From Thiomicrorhabdus sp965603495 (lineage in GTDB: Bacteria > Pseudomonadota > Gammaproteobacteria > Thiomicrospirales > Thiomicrospiraceae): a stretch of DNA of 64,000 nt. The notes below the pieces were generated by a model. That model made no database searches. It was not told the DNA's origin and saw nothing but the letters and a program-made list of their open reading frames with translations. The translations under genes were made by a program, and so were the position numbers. The stretch covers positions 62,001 through 126,000 of the forward strand of contig CBFDDF010000007.1 in assembly GCA_965603495.1 (NCBI GenBank), written 5' to 3'. This document shows positions 1 through 8,020 of the stretch, in pieces. Position 1 is the stretch's first letter. Each line of letters begins with the position of its first letter.

Positions 1-501
1 GGTGGCGGCATTGTCGTTAATGGTCAAATACTCAATGGCATGAATGCCATCGGTGGTGAGTGGGGGCATAATCCTCTGCCGTGGTTAGAAGTTGATGAAT
101 GTCAGCTGCCTTGTTACTGCGGTCTAAAAGGCTGCAATGAAACCTTCTTATCCGGTTCTGGTTTAGAAGCCCATTATTTACAGCGAATGAATTTAACAAA
201 CTCACCAGACGGGGTCAAAACCGCAAAACAGATTGTTGCGTTGAGTTTACAAGGTGATGATATAGCTCAGCAACTCATGCAAGATTACACGATTTGGTTA
301 GCCAAAGGTTTGGCCAGCGTAATCAATATCATTGATCCTGATATCATTGTTTTGGGTGGCGGTATGTCGAATGTTCAAAGCTTATACACCGACATCCCAA
401 AAATTTGGGAACAGTGGGTGTTTAGTGATCAAGTTAATACACGTTTAGTTTCACCAAAGTTCGGTGATGCCAGCGGAGTACGCGGTGCGGCTTGGCTATA
501 G
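1..501 (+). CDS. mak: Fructokinase, ROK family (C-terminal part; 5' end outside window)
   Basis: The reading frame is open from base 1, so the gene starts before the window; about the last 166 residues are visible. ROK sugar kinases phosphorylate hexoses with ATP in the cytoplasm. The sequence shows a GGEWGHNPLPW block with the catalytic-region His, the zinc-binding CYCGLKGC segment that follows it in ROK proteins, a VIVLGGGMSN phosphate loop and a terminal SGVRGAAWL. These blocks match what I recall of E. coli Mak (fructokinase) more closely than NagK or NanK. Substrate specificity is inferred from that resemblance. The gene ends 139 bp before the thioredoxin-like gene, and a dispersed palindrome lies in the gap. 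Confidence 0.85.
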   Translation, partial: GGGIVVNGQILNGMNAIGGEWGHNPLPWLEVDECQLPCYCGLKGCNETFLSGSGLEAHYLQRMNLTNSPDGVKTAKQIVALSLQGDDIAQQLMQDYTIWLAKGLASVINIIDPDIIVLGGGMSNVQSLYTDIPKIWEQWVFSDQVNTRLVSPKFGDASGVRGAAWL

Positions 502-596
502 TGTCCATGTCTAAAAAATCGTTATTTAATACGTTGTAATTGACTCAAAAATAAACTGACCCTGCGCTCACATGGTTTTGTAAAGCCGCAGGACAT

Positions 597-608
597 GCCA
601 GGCCTGGT
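597..608. repeat. Dispersed palindrome, copy 1 (GCCAGGCCTGGT)
   Basis: The core CCAGGCCTGG is intact; the left outer base is G instead of A. It is intergenic, about 95 bp after the fructokinase stop and 33 bp before the thioredoxin-like gene. Confidence 0.9.
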
Positions 609-640
609 CATATCCCAGTCCATAGCTTAATAGGAATAGC

Positions 641-973
641 ATGCAAAACATCGAAACATTGGAAGAGCTGGAAAACTTAAAACAGTCAGAAGAGGCTTTG
701 TTGATTCTGTTTGGCGGTAAAAACTGTAATGTCTGTCATGTGATTAAACCGAAGTTGCTAGAAATGGTCTCGGAAAACTACCCAAAAATCAAAATGGTCT
801 ATGTGGATTGTCATGTGGTGATGGACGTCTGTTCACAAAATGGTGTTTTATCGCTGCCGACCTTACAGGTGTTTTTTACTGGTCAGCGATTTATTGAAGA
901 GGTGCGCACCTTTAGCTTACAGAAAGTCATTCAAGATATCGCACGCCCTTATTCAATGGTCTTTGCAGACTAA
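641..973 (+). CDS. Thioredoxin-like protein
   Basis: This 110-residue protein has the thioredoxin layout: a beta strand (ALLILFGG), a CxxC redox motif (KNCNVCHVIKP, Cys about 30 and 33), a helix, a VYVDC strand and a cis-Pro segment (LSLPTLQVFF). It has no signal peptide, so it should act in the cytoplasm as a disulfide reductase or redox adaptor. The active site CNVC differs from the CGPC of classical thioredoxin, and a further Cys pair lies in the VDCHVVMDVC segment, so it is a thioredoxin-fold relative and not TrxA. It ends in a 4-bp convergent overlap with the SDR gene. Confidence 0.75.
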   Translation: MQNIETLEELENLKQSEEALLILFGGKNCNVCHVIKPKLLEMVSENYPKIKMVYVDCHVVMDVCSQNGVLSLPTLQVFFTGQRFIEEVRTFSLQKVIQDIARPYSMVFAD

Positions 974-1830
974 CGTTTACCATCTCCGCCAGCTTTAATG
1001 AGTAGAAGGTCTAAAATACGGTTCGGTAACAATCGTTTTAAAATGGAAAACGTGATGGTCGGTACCGTAACACGATAGCGAATTTTAGGTTTTTGGTTTT
1101 GCAAAGCATGCAACACACATTTAGTCACCGCTTCTGGTCCTAACGTAAAGGGTGCGCTTGGCCCTACGGTTTCTAGACGAGCCAGCATGGCTTGATAGCT
1201 GGCTTGATGGGCGCTGCCTTGCTGAGGAATCCAACGTTTAAACTGCTCGAAGGCATTTTTTCTGAAGTCAGAAATAATCGGCCCTGGTTCAATCAAACTC
1301 ACCTGAATATTATCTTTTTTAACTTCGAGTCGTAAGGTATCTGCAAAGCCTTCAATCGCAAATTTGCTGGCATTGTATGCGCCACGATACTGCATGGCGG
1401 CAAAGCCTAAAATAGAGCTGTTATAGATGATTTTTCCGCCGCCTTGCTTGCGCATAATCGGTACAACCAAATTGGTCAATTCCTGAGTGCCAAACACATT
1501 GGTTTGAAACTGATACTCCATCGCTTCACGGCTTAAATCTTCCACTGCACCCGGCAGACCAAATGCGCCATTATTAAATAACAGGTCAATTTTGCCTTGG
1601 GTTTCTAAGAGTACTTGATGTAAACCAGATTTGATCGATTGGCTATCCGCCAAATCGAGTTGCAAGCAGGTGAGGCCTTCATCGTTCAAACGTCTGACAT
1701 CTTCCTGTTTGCGACAGGTGGCAATTACTTGGTAACCCATTGATTGTAGGTGTTTGGCGCAATGATAGCCCATGCCCGTTGAGCAACCGGTGATAAGGAT
1801 GCTCGTTGTAGAAGGTGAATGTGTGGTCAT
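970..1830 (-). CDS. Short-chain dehydrogenase/reductase (SDR)
   Basis: A 286-residue classical SDR. The N-terminal TGCSTGMG is the cofactor-binding TGxxxGxG motif. NNGAFG is the adenine-ring NNAG-type motif, a Ser lies in YNSSIL, and YNASK is the catalytic YxxxK, followed by a PGP segment. It should be an NAD(P)H-dependent oxidoreductase of the cytoplasm. The substrate cannot be read from the sequence; the long C-terminal part and TCRK after beta-2 (basic residues) suggest NADP(H). It stands alone between convergent neighbours. Confidence 0.85.
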   Translation of the reverse strand: MTTHSPSTTSILITGCSTGMGYHCAKHLQSMGYQVIATCRKQEDVRRLNDEGLTCLQLDLADSQSIKSGLHQVLLETQGKIDLLFNNGAFGLPGAVEDLSREAMEYQFQTNVFGTQELTNLVVPIMRKQGGGKIIYNSSILGFAAMQYRGAYNASKFAIEGFADTLRLEVKKDNIQVSLIEPGPIISDFRKNAFEQFKRWIPQQGSAHQASYQAMLARLETVGPSAPFTLGPEAVTKCVLHALQNQKPKIRYRVTVPTITFSILKRLLPNRILDLLLIKAGGDGKR

Positions 1831-1922
1831 GTGTAAAGCTCTCAGTTCAATTTGATAAATTGATTATAGGAGATTTATCCCATTGAGACTTCTATTTCAT
1901 ACGACTAATTCTTGCGCCTAGT

Positions 1923-3152
1923 TCATACCGCTAAATCTATTTGCTGAATCGTACCGATTTTACCATCCTCTGATAAAAACACCCCACTGGAAACCACTTG
2001 GCCGAGCGTTTGATTGGCTTCGGTTTTTAAAGAGAACGGGGTTTCAATGTGTTGCAATGAGATCGCGCCAATATTCAGGCTTAATAAACCTGACAGTTCA
2101 TCTAAACCTTGTGGGGTTTTATGCCAGACTTTTAATTGCGAGAATACGTCATCATTTTCATCAATCCAGCCATTTTTATCTTCATCATACTGGCTGAGAT
2201 CAGCAAAGCCATTACCGCTTAAAGTGCCAAACAATTCATTGCCATTATTAATCAAGCCATCTTGATTTTTATCTAATGCGAGAAAGCCTGAGCCTGCGCC
2301 CACAAAAGAGATTTCCTCTACCTGGCCATCTGAATTTAAATCGAACGCCACTTTATCAATCGTTAAGGTTGCAGGTTCTCCGCCGAAATTAACCACCAGT
2401 GGATCTTGGAGAATAAATCCCTTTTCAATTTGTACTTGGGTTTCACTGTAAAACTGGCGTTGCATTTGGCTTGCCATTTTAAAGTCAATGGTTCGACCAT
2501 CAGCCGTGGTCACCGAGCCTTGGGCATTAAAACGCGTCTGCTCACTTTCATGATAACGTTCAAAAAACTCTTCTCGTGTACCTTGCAAGTTCATTTGATT
2601 AGCACGGATTTGAATGTTGTTTGTGGATGGCAGTTCTCTTCCTTTAAACGGGGCTGTCACACCTGGGGTTTGATCTGTGTCGGCTTTGGAAGCAGACTGA
2701 TAGCCATAGATTTCAAGCGTGGTTTTTTTGCCGGTCATCTGTTCAATCATCGCTTCAACCGCTTCAATCATGCGTCGTAAGTTTTCGGGCAACTGCCGAC
2801 CTAACGCACTATCCGGGTCAACCGTCTTGGCGGATTCTGAGCGTGATTCAAAGAGCTGTCTCTGATTTTCATCCCTAGGATCCCATGGTAGCCGAGTACC
2901 TATCATGGGTACTCCGTTGCTTTGGTTCGCTTTGTCATTGATGGTGTTTTTCTGCAAAGCATCTTCTGTAAAATTAACGGATGATTTTTGCAGGCCAAAA
3001 CTTTCGGATTGAAAGCCACTGGTTTCAAATTGTTTGTTTTGTTGTTGGACTAATTGCCCACCGATAAAACGTTGTGTCTGCTCAGATTGTTGGTGCCTAA
3101 AGGCACTCTGGTGCTGGGCAGATAATGAGATATTCTGGTCAATGATTCTCAT
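1923..3152 (-). CDS. EF-hand-like calcium-binding hypothetical protein
   Basis: I do not recognise a characterised family. The first 150 residues are Gln/Ser-rich and low in complexity, with no signal peptide. The C-terminal half has three calcium-loop-like repeats: DLNSDGQVE, DKNQDGLIN and DEDKNGWIDENDD, which resemble EF-hand/dockerin DxNxDG loops and occur in large secreted surface proteins. A longer frame is open to 3191, but AAGGAG lies 7 bp before the ATG at 3152, so I chose that start (409 residues). A type I-secreted or surface-associated protein is possible, but no transporter is adjacent. Confidence 0.6.
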   Translation of the reverse strand: MRIIDQNISLSAQHQSAFRHQQSEQTQRFIGGQLVQQQNKQFETSGFQSESFGLQKSSVNFTEDALQKNTINDKANQSNGVPMIGTRLPWDPRDENQRQLFESRSESAKTVDPDSALGRQLPENLRRMIEAVEAMIEQMTGKKTTLEIYGYQSASKADTDQTPGVTAPFKGRELPSTNNIQIRANQMNLQGTREEFFERYHESEQTRFNAQGSVTTADGRTIDFKMASQMQRQFYSETQVQIEKGFILQDPLVVNFGGEPATLTIDKVAFDLNSDGQVEEISFVGAGSGFLALDKNQDGLINNGNELFGTLSGNGFADLSQYDEDKNGWIDENDDVFSQLKVWHKTPQGLDELSGLLSLNIGAISLQHIETPFSLKTEANQTLGQVVSSGVFLSEDGKIGTIQQIDLAV

Positions 3153-3361
3153 GCTGGACTCCTTATTATGAAAGTAAGTCCCTTGTGACACATCAAGCGG
3201 TCGTTCTCTATTGAACGCGTTTTTATGGAATAATCACGCTATGATGTGTATAAAGTTGTTAACGGCAGAGGCGGTAATAAATTTACCTTTGAGTGATTAA
3301 TAATTTTCCATAACCAACTGATTTTGACTCTATTTTTACTGTTTTCCAGAAGGTGTGAGGA

Positions 3362-4000
3362 ATGAAAGTGTTTCTATATCGTCAATGGCCACAATTTATG
3401 GCCATTCTATTCTCGGCTGTTTTGTTAAATGGTTGCCAACAGGTTCCCATCCCTGAGCTGAAAAGTGATGCCGTTATTTTGGCGTTTGGCGATAGCTTGA
3501 CAGTCGGTTATGGCGTAAATAGAAATCAAAGTTATCCGTCGATACTGGCACAGATGAGCGGTTTTAAAGTCATAAATGCAGGTGTGTCCGGTGAAACTAC
3601 TGCACAAGGCTTGAAGCGATTGAAGGGTATTCTCGAACAACATCAACCACAGCTTTTGATTCTATTGGAAGGCGGGAACGATTTATTGCTGAAAGTGCCA
3701 TCAGAAACTATCCAAGATAATTTGGCAAAAATGATCGAATTAGCGCAATCTAAACAGATTTCGGTTTTACTCATTGGTGTGCCAGAGAAGAAGTTATTCG
3801 GTGATACTGAACCGCTGTATGAAGACTTAGCTGATTTGTATAAGATTCCACTGGAGAGTGATATCGTCGCCAACTTATTGAGTCGGCCTTCGATGAAGTC
3901 TGACTTTGTGCATTTTAATGCGTTGGGTTATCAAACCTTGGCGGAAGCTATTTATGAGACGTTACAAAATGCCGGTGCTTTGCCGGAACCTTTACTCTAA
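3362..4000 (+). CDS. tesA: GDSL/SGNH esterase (arylesterase/lysophospholipase L1-like), lipoprotein
   Basis: SGNH hydrolase of 212 residues. Block I is AFGDSLTVGYG (catalytic Ser), block III is GGND (oxyanion Asn), and block V is DFVHFNALGY (catalytic Asp-x-x-His). The family (E. coli TesA/ApeA) hydrolyses thioesters, aryl esters and lysophospholipids in the periplasm. The N-terminus has a hydrophobic stretch ending in LLNGC, a plausible lipobox, so the mature enzyme may be membrane-anchored through Cys25, unlike soluble TesA. AGGTGTGAGGA precedes the start. It is a single gene between divergent and convergent neighbours. Confidence 0.85.
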   Translation: MKVFLYRQWPQFMAILFSAVLLNGCQQVPIPELKSDAVILAFGDSLTVGYGVNRNQSYPSILAQMSGFKVINAGVSGETTAQGLKRLKGILEQHQPQLLILLEGGNDLLLKVPSETIQDNLAKMIELAQSKQISVLLIGVPEKKLFGDTEPLYEDLADLYKIPLESDIVANLLSRPSMKSDFVHFNALGYQTLAEAIYETLQNAGALPEPLL

Positions 4001-4019
4001 CCGATGCTAAAAACGCGGG

Positions 4020-4262
4020 TTATCTTTGGAAAAAAGTACGGTATAAAAATCGACCAAAGATAAACAGTGATAAGGCCATCCAAGGGTAGATAAAGAACAG
4101 CATCATTTCGTAAAACGAGGTCAAAGGTGCTTCAAGGTGTTGCAGGCCTTCAACGGTTAACATGCCATCTTGGGCATTCGACAGTACAATTAGACCGACC
4201 AGTAGAACAATGGCGCCGATTGCGGCACTTGAGTAAAGAAACAGTTTTGACCAAATATCCAT
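4020..4262 (-). CDS. Small two-helix membrane protein
   Basis: An 80-residue protein with two predicted membrane spans (about residues 8-28 and 51-72) separated by a short polar loop. I recognise no family. It lies 19 bp beyond the end of the esterase gene on the opposite strand. The frame has a good hydrophobic pattern and ends in basic residues, which supports a real inner-membrane protein, but the function is unknown. Confidence 0.5.
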   Translation of the reverse strand: MDIWSKLFLYSSAAIGAIVLLVGLIVLSNAQDGMLTVEGLQHLEAPLTSFYEMMLFFIYPWMALSLFIFGRFLYRTFFQR

Positions 4263-4392
4263 GAGCTACCTTTAAAAGAAAGAGACTAAATTGTTAATGA
4301 TTTTACCGCTAAAGTGGTCAAATCAAAAGCAAGTGTTTGGGTTTGAGTGACTGACTTACTTGTGGAATTCGCACTGAAGCCTGGAATATTTG

Positions 4393-4404
4393 ACCAGGCC
4401 TGGT
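4393..4404. repeat. Dispersed palindrome, copy 2
   Basis: Exact ACCAGGCCTGGT. It lies in the intergenic space 23 bp downstream of the greB stop codon, where a 3' regulatory or terminator-like element could sit. Confidence 0.95.
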
Positions 4405-4426
4405 AAGTTTATAAATCAGATTAAAA

Positions 4427-4918
4427 TCAAACGTTTTCAAAGGGCTTATATTGGATGGCGTTAATGAACCAGTCTTGTCTACCAAGCGGGGTTTCGACCG
4501 TCACATCATCGTCGACTGCTTTACCAATCAAAGCACGCGCCATGGGTGAATTGACGCTAATAGCGTTTTTCTCTGGATCAAACTCATCGGCCCCGACAAT
4601 GCGGTATTGAACCACTTTCCCATCCTCATTTTCTAACTCAACCCAAGCGCCAAAAAAGACCTTGCCATCCTGTTGCGGCGAATATTCCACAATATGCAAT
4701 ACATCCAAACGTTTTCTTAAAAAACGAATGCGTCGATCAATCTCTCGTAAACGGCGTTTGCCTTCTTTGTATTCCGCATTTTCAGAACGATCGCCATGTG
4801 CCGCGGCTTCGGTGACGGCAACAGTCGTCTCGCGGCGCTCGACTCGCCAAAGATAATCGAGTTCTTTTTCGAGTTTGGTGCGACCTTCGCGGGTAATTAA
4901 ATTGGCTCGGCTAGTCAT
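4427..4918 (-). CDS. greB: Transcription elongation factor GreB
   Basis: A 163-residue Gre factor. It binds the RNA polymerase secondary channel and stimulates cleavage of backtracked RNA. The N-terminal coiled coil carries the GDRSENAEY tip with the acidic residues needed for cleavage, followed by the basic RRLREIDRRIRFL segment. The C-terminal FKBP-like domain contains YSPQQDGKVFFGAWVELE and SPMARALIGK. These motifs match GreB and not GreA (LWR.ERR near the N-terminus). Length is as expected. It appears to be monocistronic, with a dispersed palindrome just past its stop. Confidence 0.95.
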   Translation of the reverse strand: MTSRANLITREGRTKLEKELDYLWRVERRETTVAVTEAAAHGDRSENAEYKEGKRRLREIDRRIRFLRKRLDVLHIVEYSPQQDGKVFFGAWVELENEDGKVVQYRIVGADEFDPEKNAISVNSPMARALIGKAVDDDVTVETPLGRQDWFINAIQYKPFENV

Positions 4919-4973
4919 GATTAATAGGTTCTATTGTTGGGCTGTGGGTAATATGTCAGTGAATAGGGATGGG

Positions 4974-5426
4974 CTATTCAGGATACCAAGGCGATTGCTC
5001 GGCTTGTTCATATAGGCTTTTAAAATCTGGTTGTAGCTGTTTCACCCAGTCCTGTAATTCTGCTTTCTGGCAACCACCTAATTTTGCTAACAGTTGATTG
5101 AGAGTATGTTGGCGCTCTATTTTAAGGGCTCTAACATCTTCATTAATATAGTGTTTTATAAAGTTATTGGAGGTAAGGCTGTACTTCGTGACATATAAGC
5201 GATTTACTTGGTGAAGGTTTTTAGCCGTACTAATTCCACGGCAGCGTTTATTGTAAGCATCCGTTTTAAGCGCTACTTCAATTAGGTCTATATGCAGTTG
5301 CAACTCAGGGTCTATTTTCACAAGCGTTTCAGACGCCTGGGCTGAGCTGAATAGACTGACCATTACGCTAAAAGCTAGTCGCGTAATGGTCGAAATAACG
5401 CGAGAACGATTGAACTGATTCGGCAT
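4974..5426 (-). CDS. Hypothetical secreted protein
   Basis: A 150-residue protein of unknown family. The N-terminus has basic residues, a hydrophobic stretch (about residues 14-28) and an SSAQAS cleavage-like site, so export to the periplasm is likely. The mature part is helical and contains two Cys (CRGIS and GGCQK) that could form a disulfide. The Shine-Dalgarno-like sequence AAAGGAAAT precedes the ATG. No neighbour suggests a role. Confidence 0.6.
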   Translation of the reverse strand: MPNQFNRSRVISTITRLAFSVMVSLFSSAQASETLVKIDPELQLHIDLIEVALKTDAYNKRCRGISTAKNLHQVNRLYVTKYSLTSNNFIKHYINEDVRALKIERQHTLNQLLAKLGGCQKAELQDWVKQLQPDFKSLYEQAEQSPWYPE

Positions 5427-5580
5427 GCAATTTCCTTTATAGGCTGTGAGTATGAACAGAAAACCTGAACAATAAGCCGGAATGTAAACTTAATTATTAT
5501 ATTGATAGTGTAAATCAATGGCTAGAAAAAGGCAGAAGGATTTAAGCCATATGAGCCAGATAACTTTAAAAGAAGGCATA

Positions 5581-5615
5581 AAAAAACCCTTCTCTACTTC
5601 GGCAGTGAAGGGTTT
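5581..5615 (-). terminator. Rho-independent terminator of the SQR-like operon
   Basis: Read on the minus strand, AAACCCTTC pairs with GAAGGGTTT across a 14-nt loop and is followed by a T run. It lies about 60 bp downstream of the small hypothetical gene that ends the SQR-like operon. Confidence 0.85.
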
Positions 5616-5672
5616 GGTCGATTTGAAACCGATTTAAAGCCGACTTAGAAGTGCTAAGGTCGCTTCAAAGTC

Positions 5673-6059
5673 TTATTTGACTAGGCTTTTAACCCAAGTA
5701 ACCATGGTGTCATTGGCGATTGGATTCGGCGCTTCCATAAAGTTAACAATGAATCTATCGCCTAAGTCCGTGACACCGATTGAGCGTGGACGTACGGCAA
5801 CTGGGTCGGCTGAAGGTAATTCCCAACCAAAACAAAGAATGATATTTTGCGCATCTTTGATTTCTGGATTGATTTGACCATCCATATTTTTAGTATGCGA
5901 ATAATGATCAAAAACCGCAATATTGACGGCTTTTGGGTGTGCTTCAGTTTGTGCATGCAGGTATTCGATAATCTCTGGAACAGTCGCAAATTTTGACTCG
6001 TCTTTAGTGAATTCAAGTGAAAAAATGGGATACTTTTCTTTAAACATCTTCTGTTGCAT
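5673..6059 (-). CDS. Conserved hypothetical protein linked to the SQR-like gene
   Basis: A 128-residue soluble protein with no signal peptide or membrane span. I do not recognise a named domain. Visible features are an N-terminal basic segment, VNIAVFDHYSHT, a central IILCFGWELP with its only Cys, and a C-terminal IVNFMEAP. It follows the SQR-like flavoprotein by 52 bp on the same strand and precedes a strong terminator, so the two are probably co-transcribed and the protein may serve sulfide metabolism. That link is inferred from context only. AAAGGA precedes the first ATG. Confidence 0.65.
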   Translation of the reverse strand: MQQKMFKEKYPIFSLEFTKDESKFATVPEIIEYLHAQTEAHPKAVNIAVFDHYSHTKNMDGQINPEIKDAQNIILCFGWELPSADPVAVRPRSIGVTDLGDRFIVNFMEAPNPIANDTMVTWVKSLVK

Positions 6060-6111
6060 AACGCTTTTTCCTTTGTGGTCTGGCAGGTCTCTAAGGCATC
6101 ATTAGTAGGGG

Positions 6112-7236
6112 TTATCGATACTGACGTAAATACAGCCACTCAAAAGCACGTTTAGCTAAATGCATTAAACGACAAGGCGGGAGTAAGGTGCTACCTTTTT
6201 CAGTACGTCTAATCAAAACTCCGTGTTTAAGGGTGTCGACAATGCAGAAAAGTTCATGTTTAAACGGTTCAAAGTCGGATTGACCCTTTAAAGATTTAAC
6301 TAAGTTTTTAGCGGCTGCAATGGCTTGTAAGTCTGCGGCATGGGCTTGTTTTGCTTGCCACTCCGGGCCTGGGAATGATCCCGCATCTCCGGCAACATAT
6401 ACATTGTCATAGCCATCGACTTTGGTATTCATATCTGCGGGAATCATACCGCCAGCCGATTTAGGCAACTCGGAGTCTGTTAGCCATAAAGGACCTGTCA
6501 TACCAGGCATAAACAGAATCAAATCCGCAGCAAATTCACCACCTTCAGTTTTGACGAGTTTCTCTTCAAAGCCTACCATCTTGTGACCTAAGTGCGTTTC
6601 AATATCTTGTTTAGCCATCATTTTGGTTAGATTACCAGGTACTTTAGCACCTAAGCGTTTACCAGGTTCTGGCGCAGGGTTGAAAAACACGATTTTGAAT
6701 TTGTCACGACGACCTTGCTTACGTAGCAGGTTATCAATTCCAAAGAGGAATTCAAACATTGGTCCGCCACGCATCGCTGAAGGTTCATTTGGATTACCGC
6801 CAAAGCCAATGGCAATGGTGCCGCCACTCATGCCGTCCAAGCGATCACGTATTTTCTCCGCAGCCGGAATACCTTCACAAGGCGTAATTGCATATTCAAT
6901 ACCCGGTAGTTTTTTAATAAAACGGCCACCAGTAGCAATAATAAGCCCGTCATTTTGGTATTCGCCATTTTCCGTTATGACGGTACGTCCACCATTGGCC
7001 ACATTCTGTACAGTGCCTTCAACAAACTGAACGTTCTGACGATTAAAGAAGTTGTGCAAATTAACACGTAAATCATCGCCTTTTCGCAAACCTGAAGGGA
7101 TCCAGATTAGACTTGGATAGTAGAGCATCTCTTCTTTCGCTGAAATGACGGTAATCGTGGCTTTTGGTGCACTTTTACGAGTTTGTTTTATAGCGGTTAA
7201 GGCGGCAAAGCCAGTGCCAAGGATAGTAATGTTCAT
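6112..7236 (-). CDS. Sulfide:quinone oxidoreductase-like FAD protein
   Basis: A 374-residue flavoprotein of the disulfide-reductase fold. The N-terminus ILGTGFAALTA is the FAD dinucleotide-binding loop, ATGGRF closes the first FAD segment, and VYVAGDAGSFPG is the second FAD-binding motif. SQR enzymes oxidise sulfide to sulfur and pass electrons to quinone at the membrane. The three cysteines lie at residues 120, 331 and 355. Cys120 and Cys331 sit where redox Cys occur in SQR types that lack the full classical set, so I favour an SQR of a divergent type. A flavocytochrome c-type or quinone-linked NADH enzyme is less likely. The amphipathic C-terminus (residues 356-374) could bind the membrane. 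Confidence 0.75.
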   Translation of the reverse strand: MNITILGTGFAALTAIKQTRKSAPKATITVISAKEEMLYYPSLIWIPSGLRKGDDLRVNLHNFFNRQNVQFVEGTVQNVANGGRTVITENGEYQNDGLIIATGGRFIKKLPGIEYAITPCEGIPAAEKIRDRLDGMSGGTIAIGFGGNPNEPSAMRGGPMFEFLFGIDNLLRKQGRRDKFKIVFFNPAPEPGKRLGAKVPGNLTKMMAKQDIETHLGHKMVGFEEKLVKTEGGEFAADLILFMPGMTGPLWLTDSELPKSAGGMIPADMNTKVDGYDNVYVAGDAGSFPGPEWQAKQAHAADLQAIAAAKNLVKSLKGQSDFEPFKHELFCIVDTLKHGVLIRRTEKGSTLLPPCRLMHLAKRAFEWLYLRQYR

Positions 7237-7402
7237 AGTGAGTACTCAATAAAACAATCATTAATTTGATTTGGGGATTATAAGAAATTTTTATAGTAAA
7301 GGCGTTTCAATTTTATCTATGAATCATAACAAAAATAACTTATCACTAGGCTAAAATAGCCACTTTGATTGGTTGTCGATTATCTTCTGAGGAGAAGGCT
7401 TG

Positions 7403-7927
7403 ATGCGTTTTATTTTAGGCGGTGCTCGTTCTGGTAAAAGCCGTTATGCCGAAGGCTTGGCTAAAACCGCTGAAGGATCAGGTCAACAGGTGTTCTATAT
7501 AGCAACTGCGAGTTGTTCTGGTCAAGGAGGTCAAGTGGATATTGAGATGTCGGCGCGCATTGCACGTCATCAGAATGATCGCCCCAGTCATTGGAAAACA
7601 CTCGAGGTGCCGATAAAGTTGGCAGAGTGCTTAGTCGCTTTAGATGCCAAAAACAATTGTATCTTGGTCGACTGCTTAACCCTTTGGACCCTGAATTTAC
7701 TGGAGGCAGATTGCTTCCAAGCTGAAAAAAAAGCGCTTTTGGATATATTACCGAATTTAACTGCGGATGTGATTTTAGTGAGTAATGAAGTCGGCTTAGG
7801 TATTATACCAATGGGCAAGTTAACGCGATCCTTTGTTGATGAATTGGGTTGGCTACATCAGGCCGTTGCAGAACAAGCAGAGGCCGTGACTTTTGTGACG
7901 GCTGGATTGCCGATGCAACTCAAATAG
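7403..7927 (+). CDS. cobU: Adenosylcobinamide kinase / adenosylcobinamide-phosphate guanylyltransferase
   Basis: A bifunctional enzyme that phosphorylates adenosylcobinamide and then attaches GMP, in cobalamin nucleotide-loop assembly. The P-loop GGARSGKSRYAE opens the protein. RIARHQNDRP..W.T.E carries the His that becomes guanylylated, and VDCLTLWTLNLL and VSNEVGLGIIP are family signatures. A TTG at 7400 is also in frame, but GGAGAAGG at 7391-7398 is correctly spaced for the ATG at 7403, giving 174 residues. It is the first gene of a plus-strand run cobU-cobT-cobC-cobS. I see no cobalamin riboswitch upstream. Confidence 0.95.
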   Translation: MRFILGGARSGKSRYAEGLAKTAEGSGQQVFYIATASCSGQGGQVDIEMSARIARHQNDRPSHWKTLEVPIKLAECLVALDAKNNCILVDCLTLWTLNLLEADCFQAEKKALLDILPNLTADVILVSNEVGLGIIPMGKLTRSFVDELGWLHQAVAEQAEAVTFVTAGLPMQLK

Positions 7928-8020
7928 TGGATTGACTTAAATTGAGATGCAGCGCATAACGAATCCCAATCCTCTTTTAAATCTTACTTAAAACGTAAAA
8001 TAAACAACGAGTCTACACTT

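Noticed and set aside
7237..7402. Possible cobalamin riboswitch upstream of cobU
   Set aside because: The region lacks the B12 box and the CCCGCAACGG core; it is only 166 bp and AT-rich.
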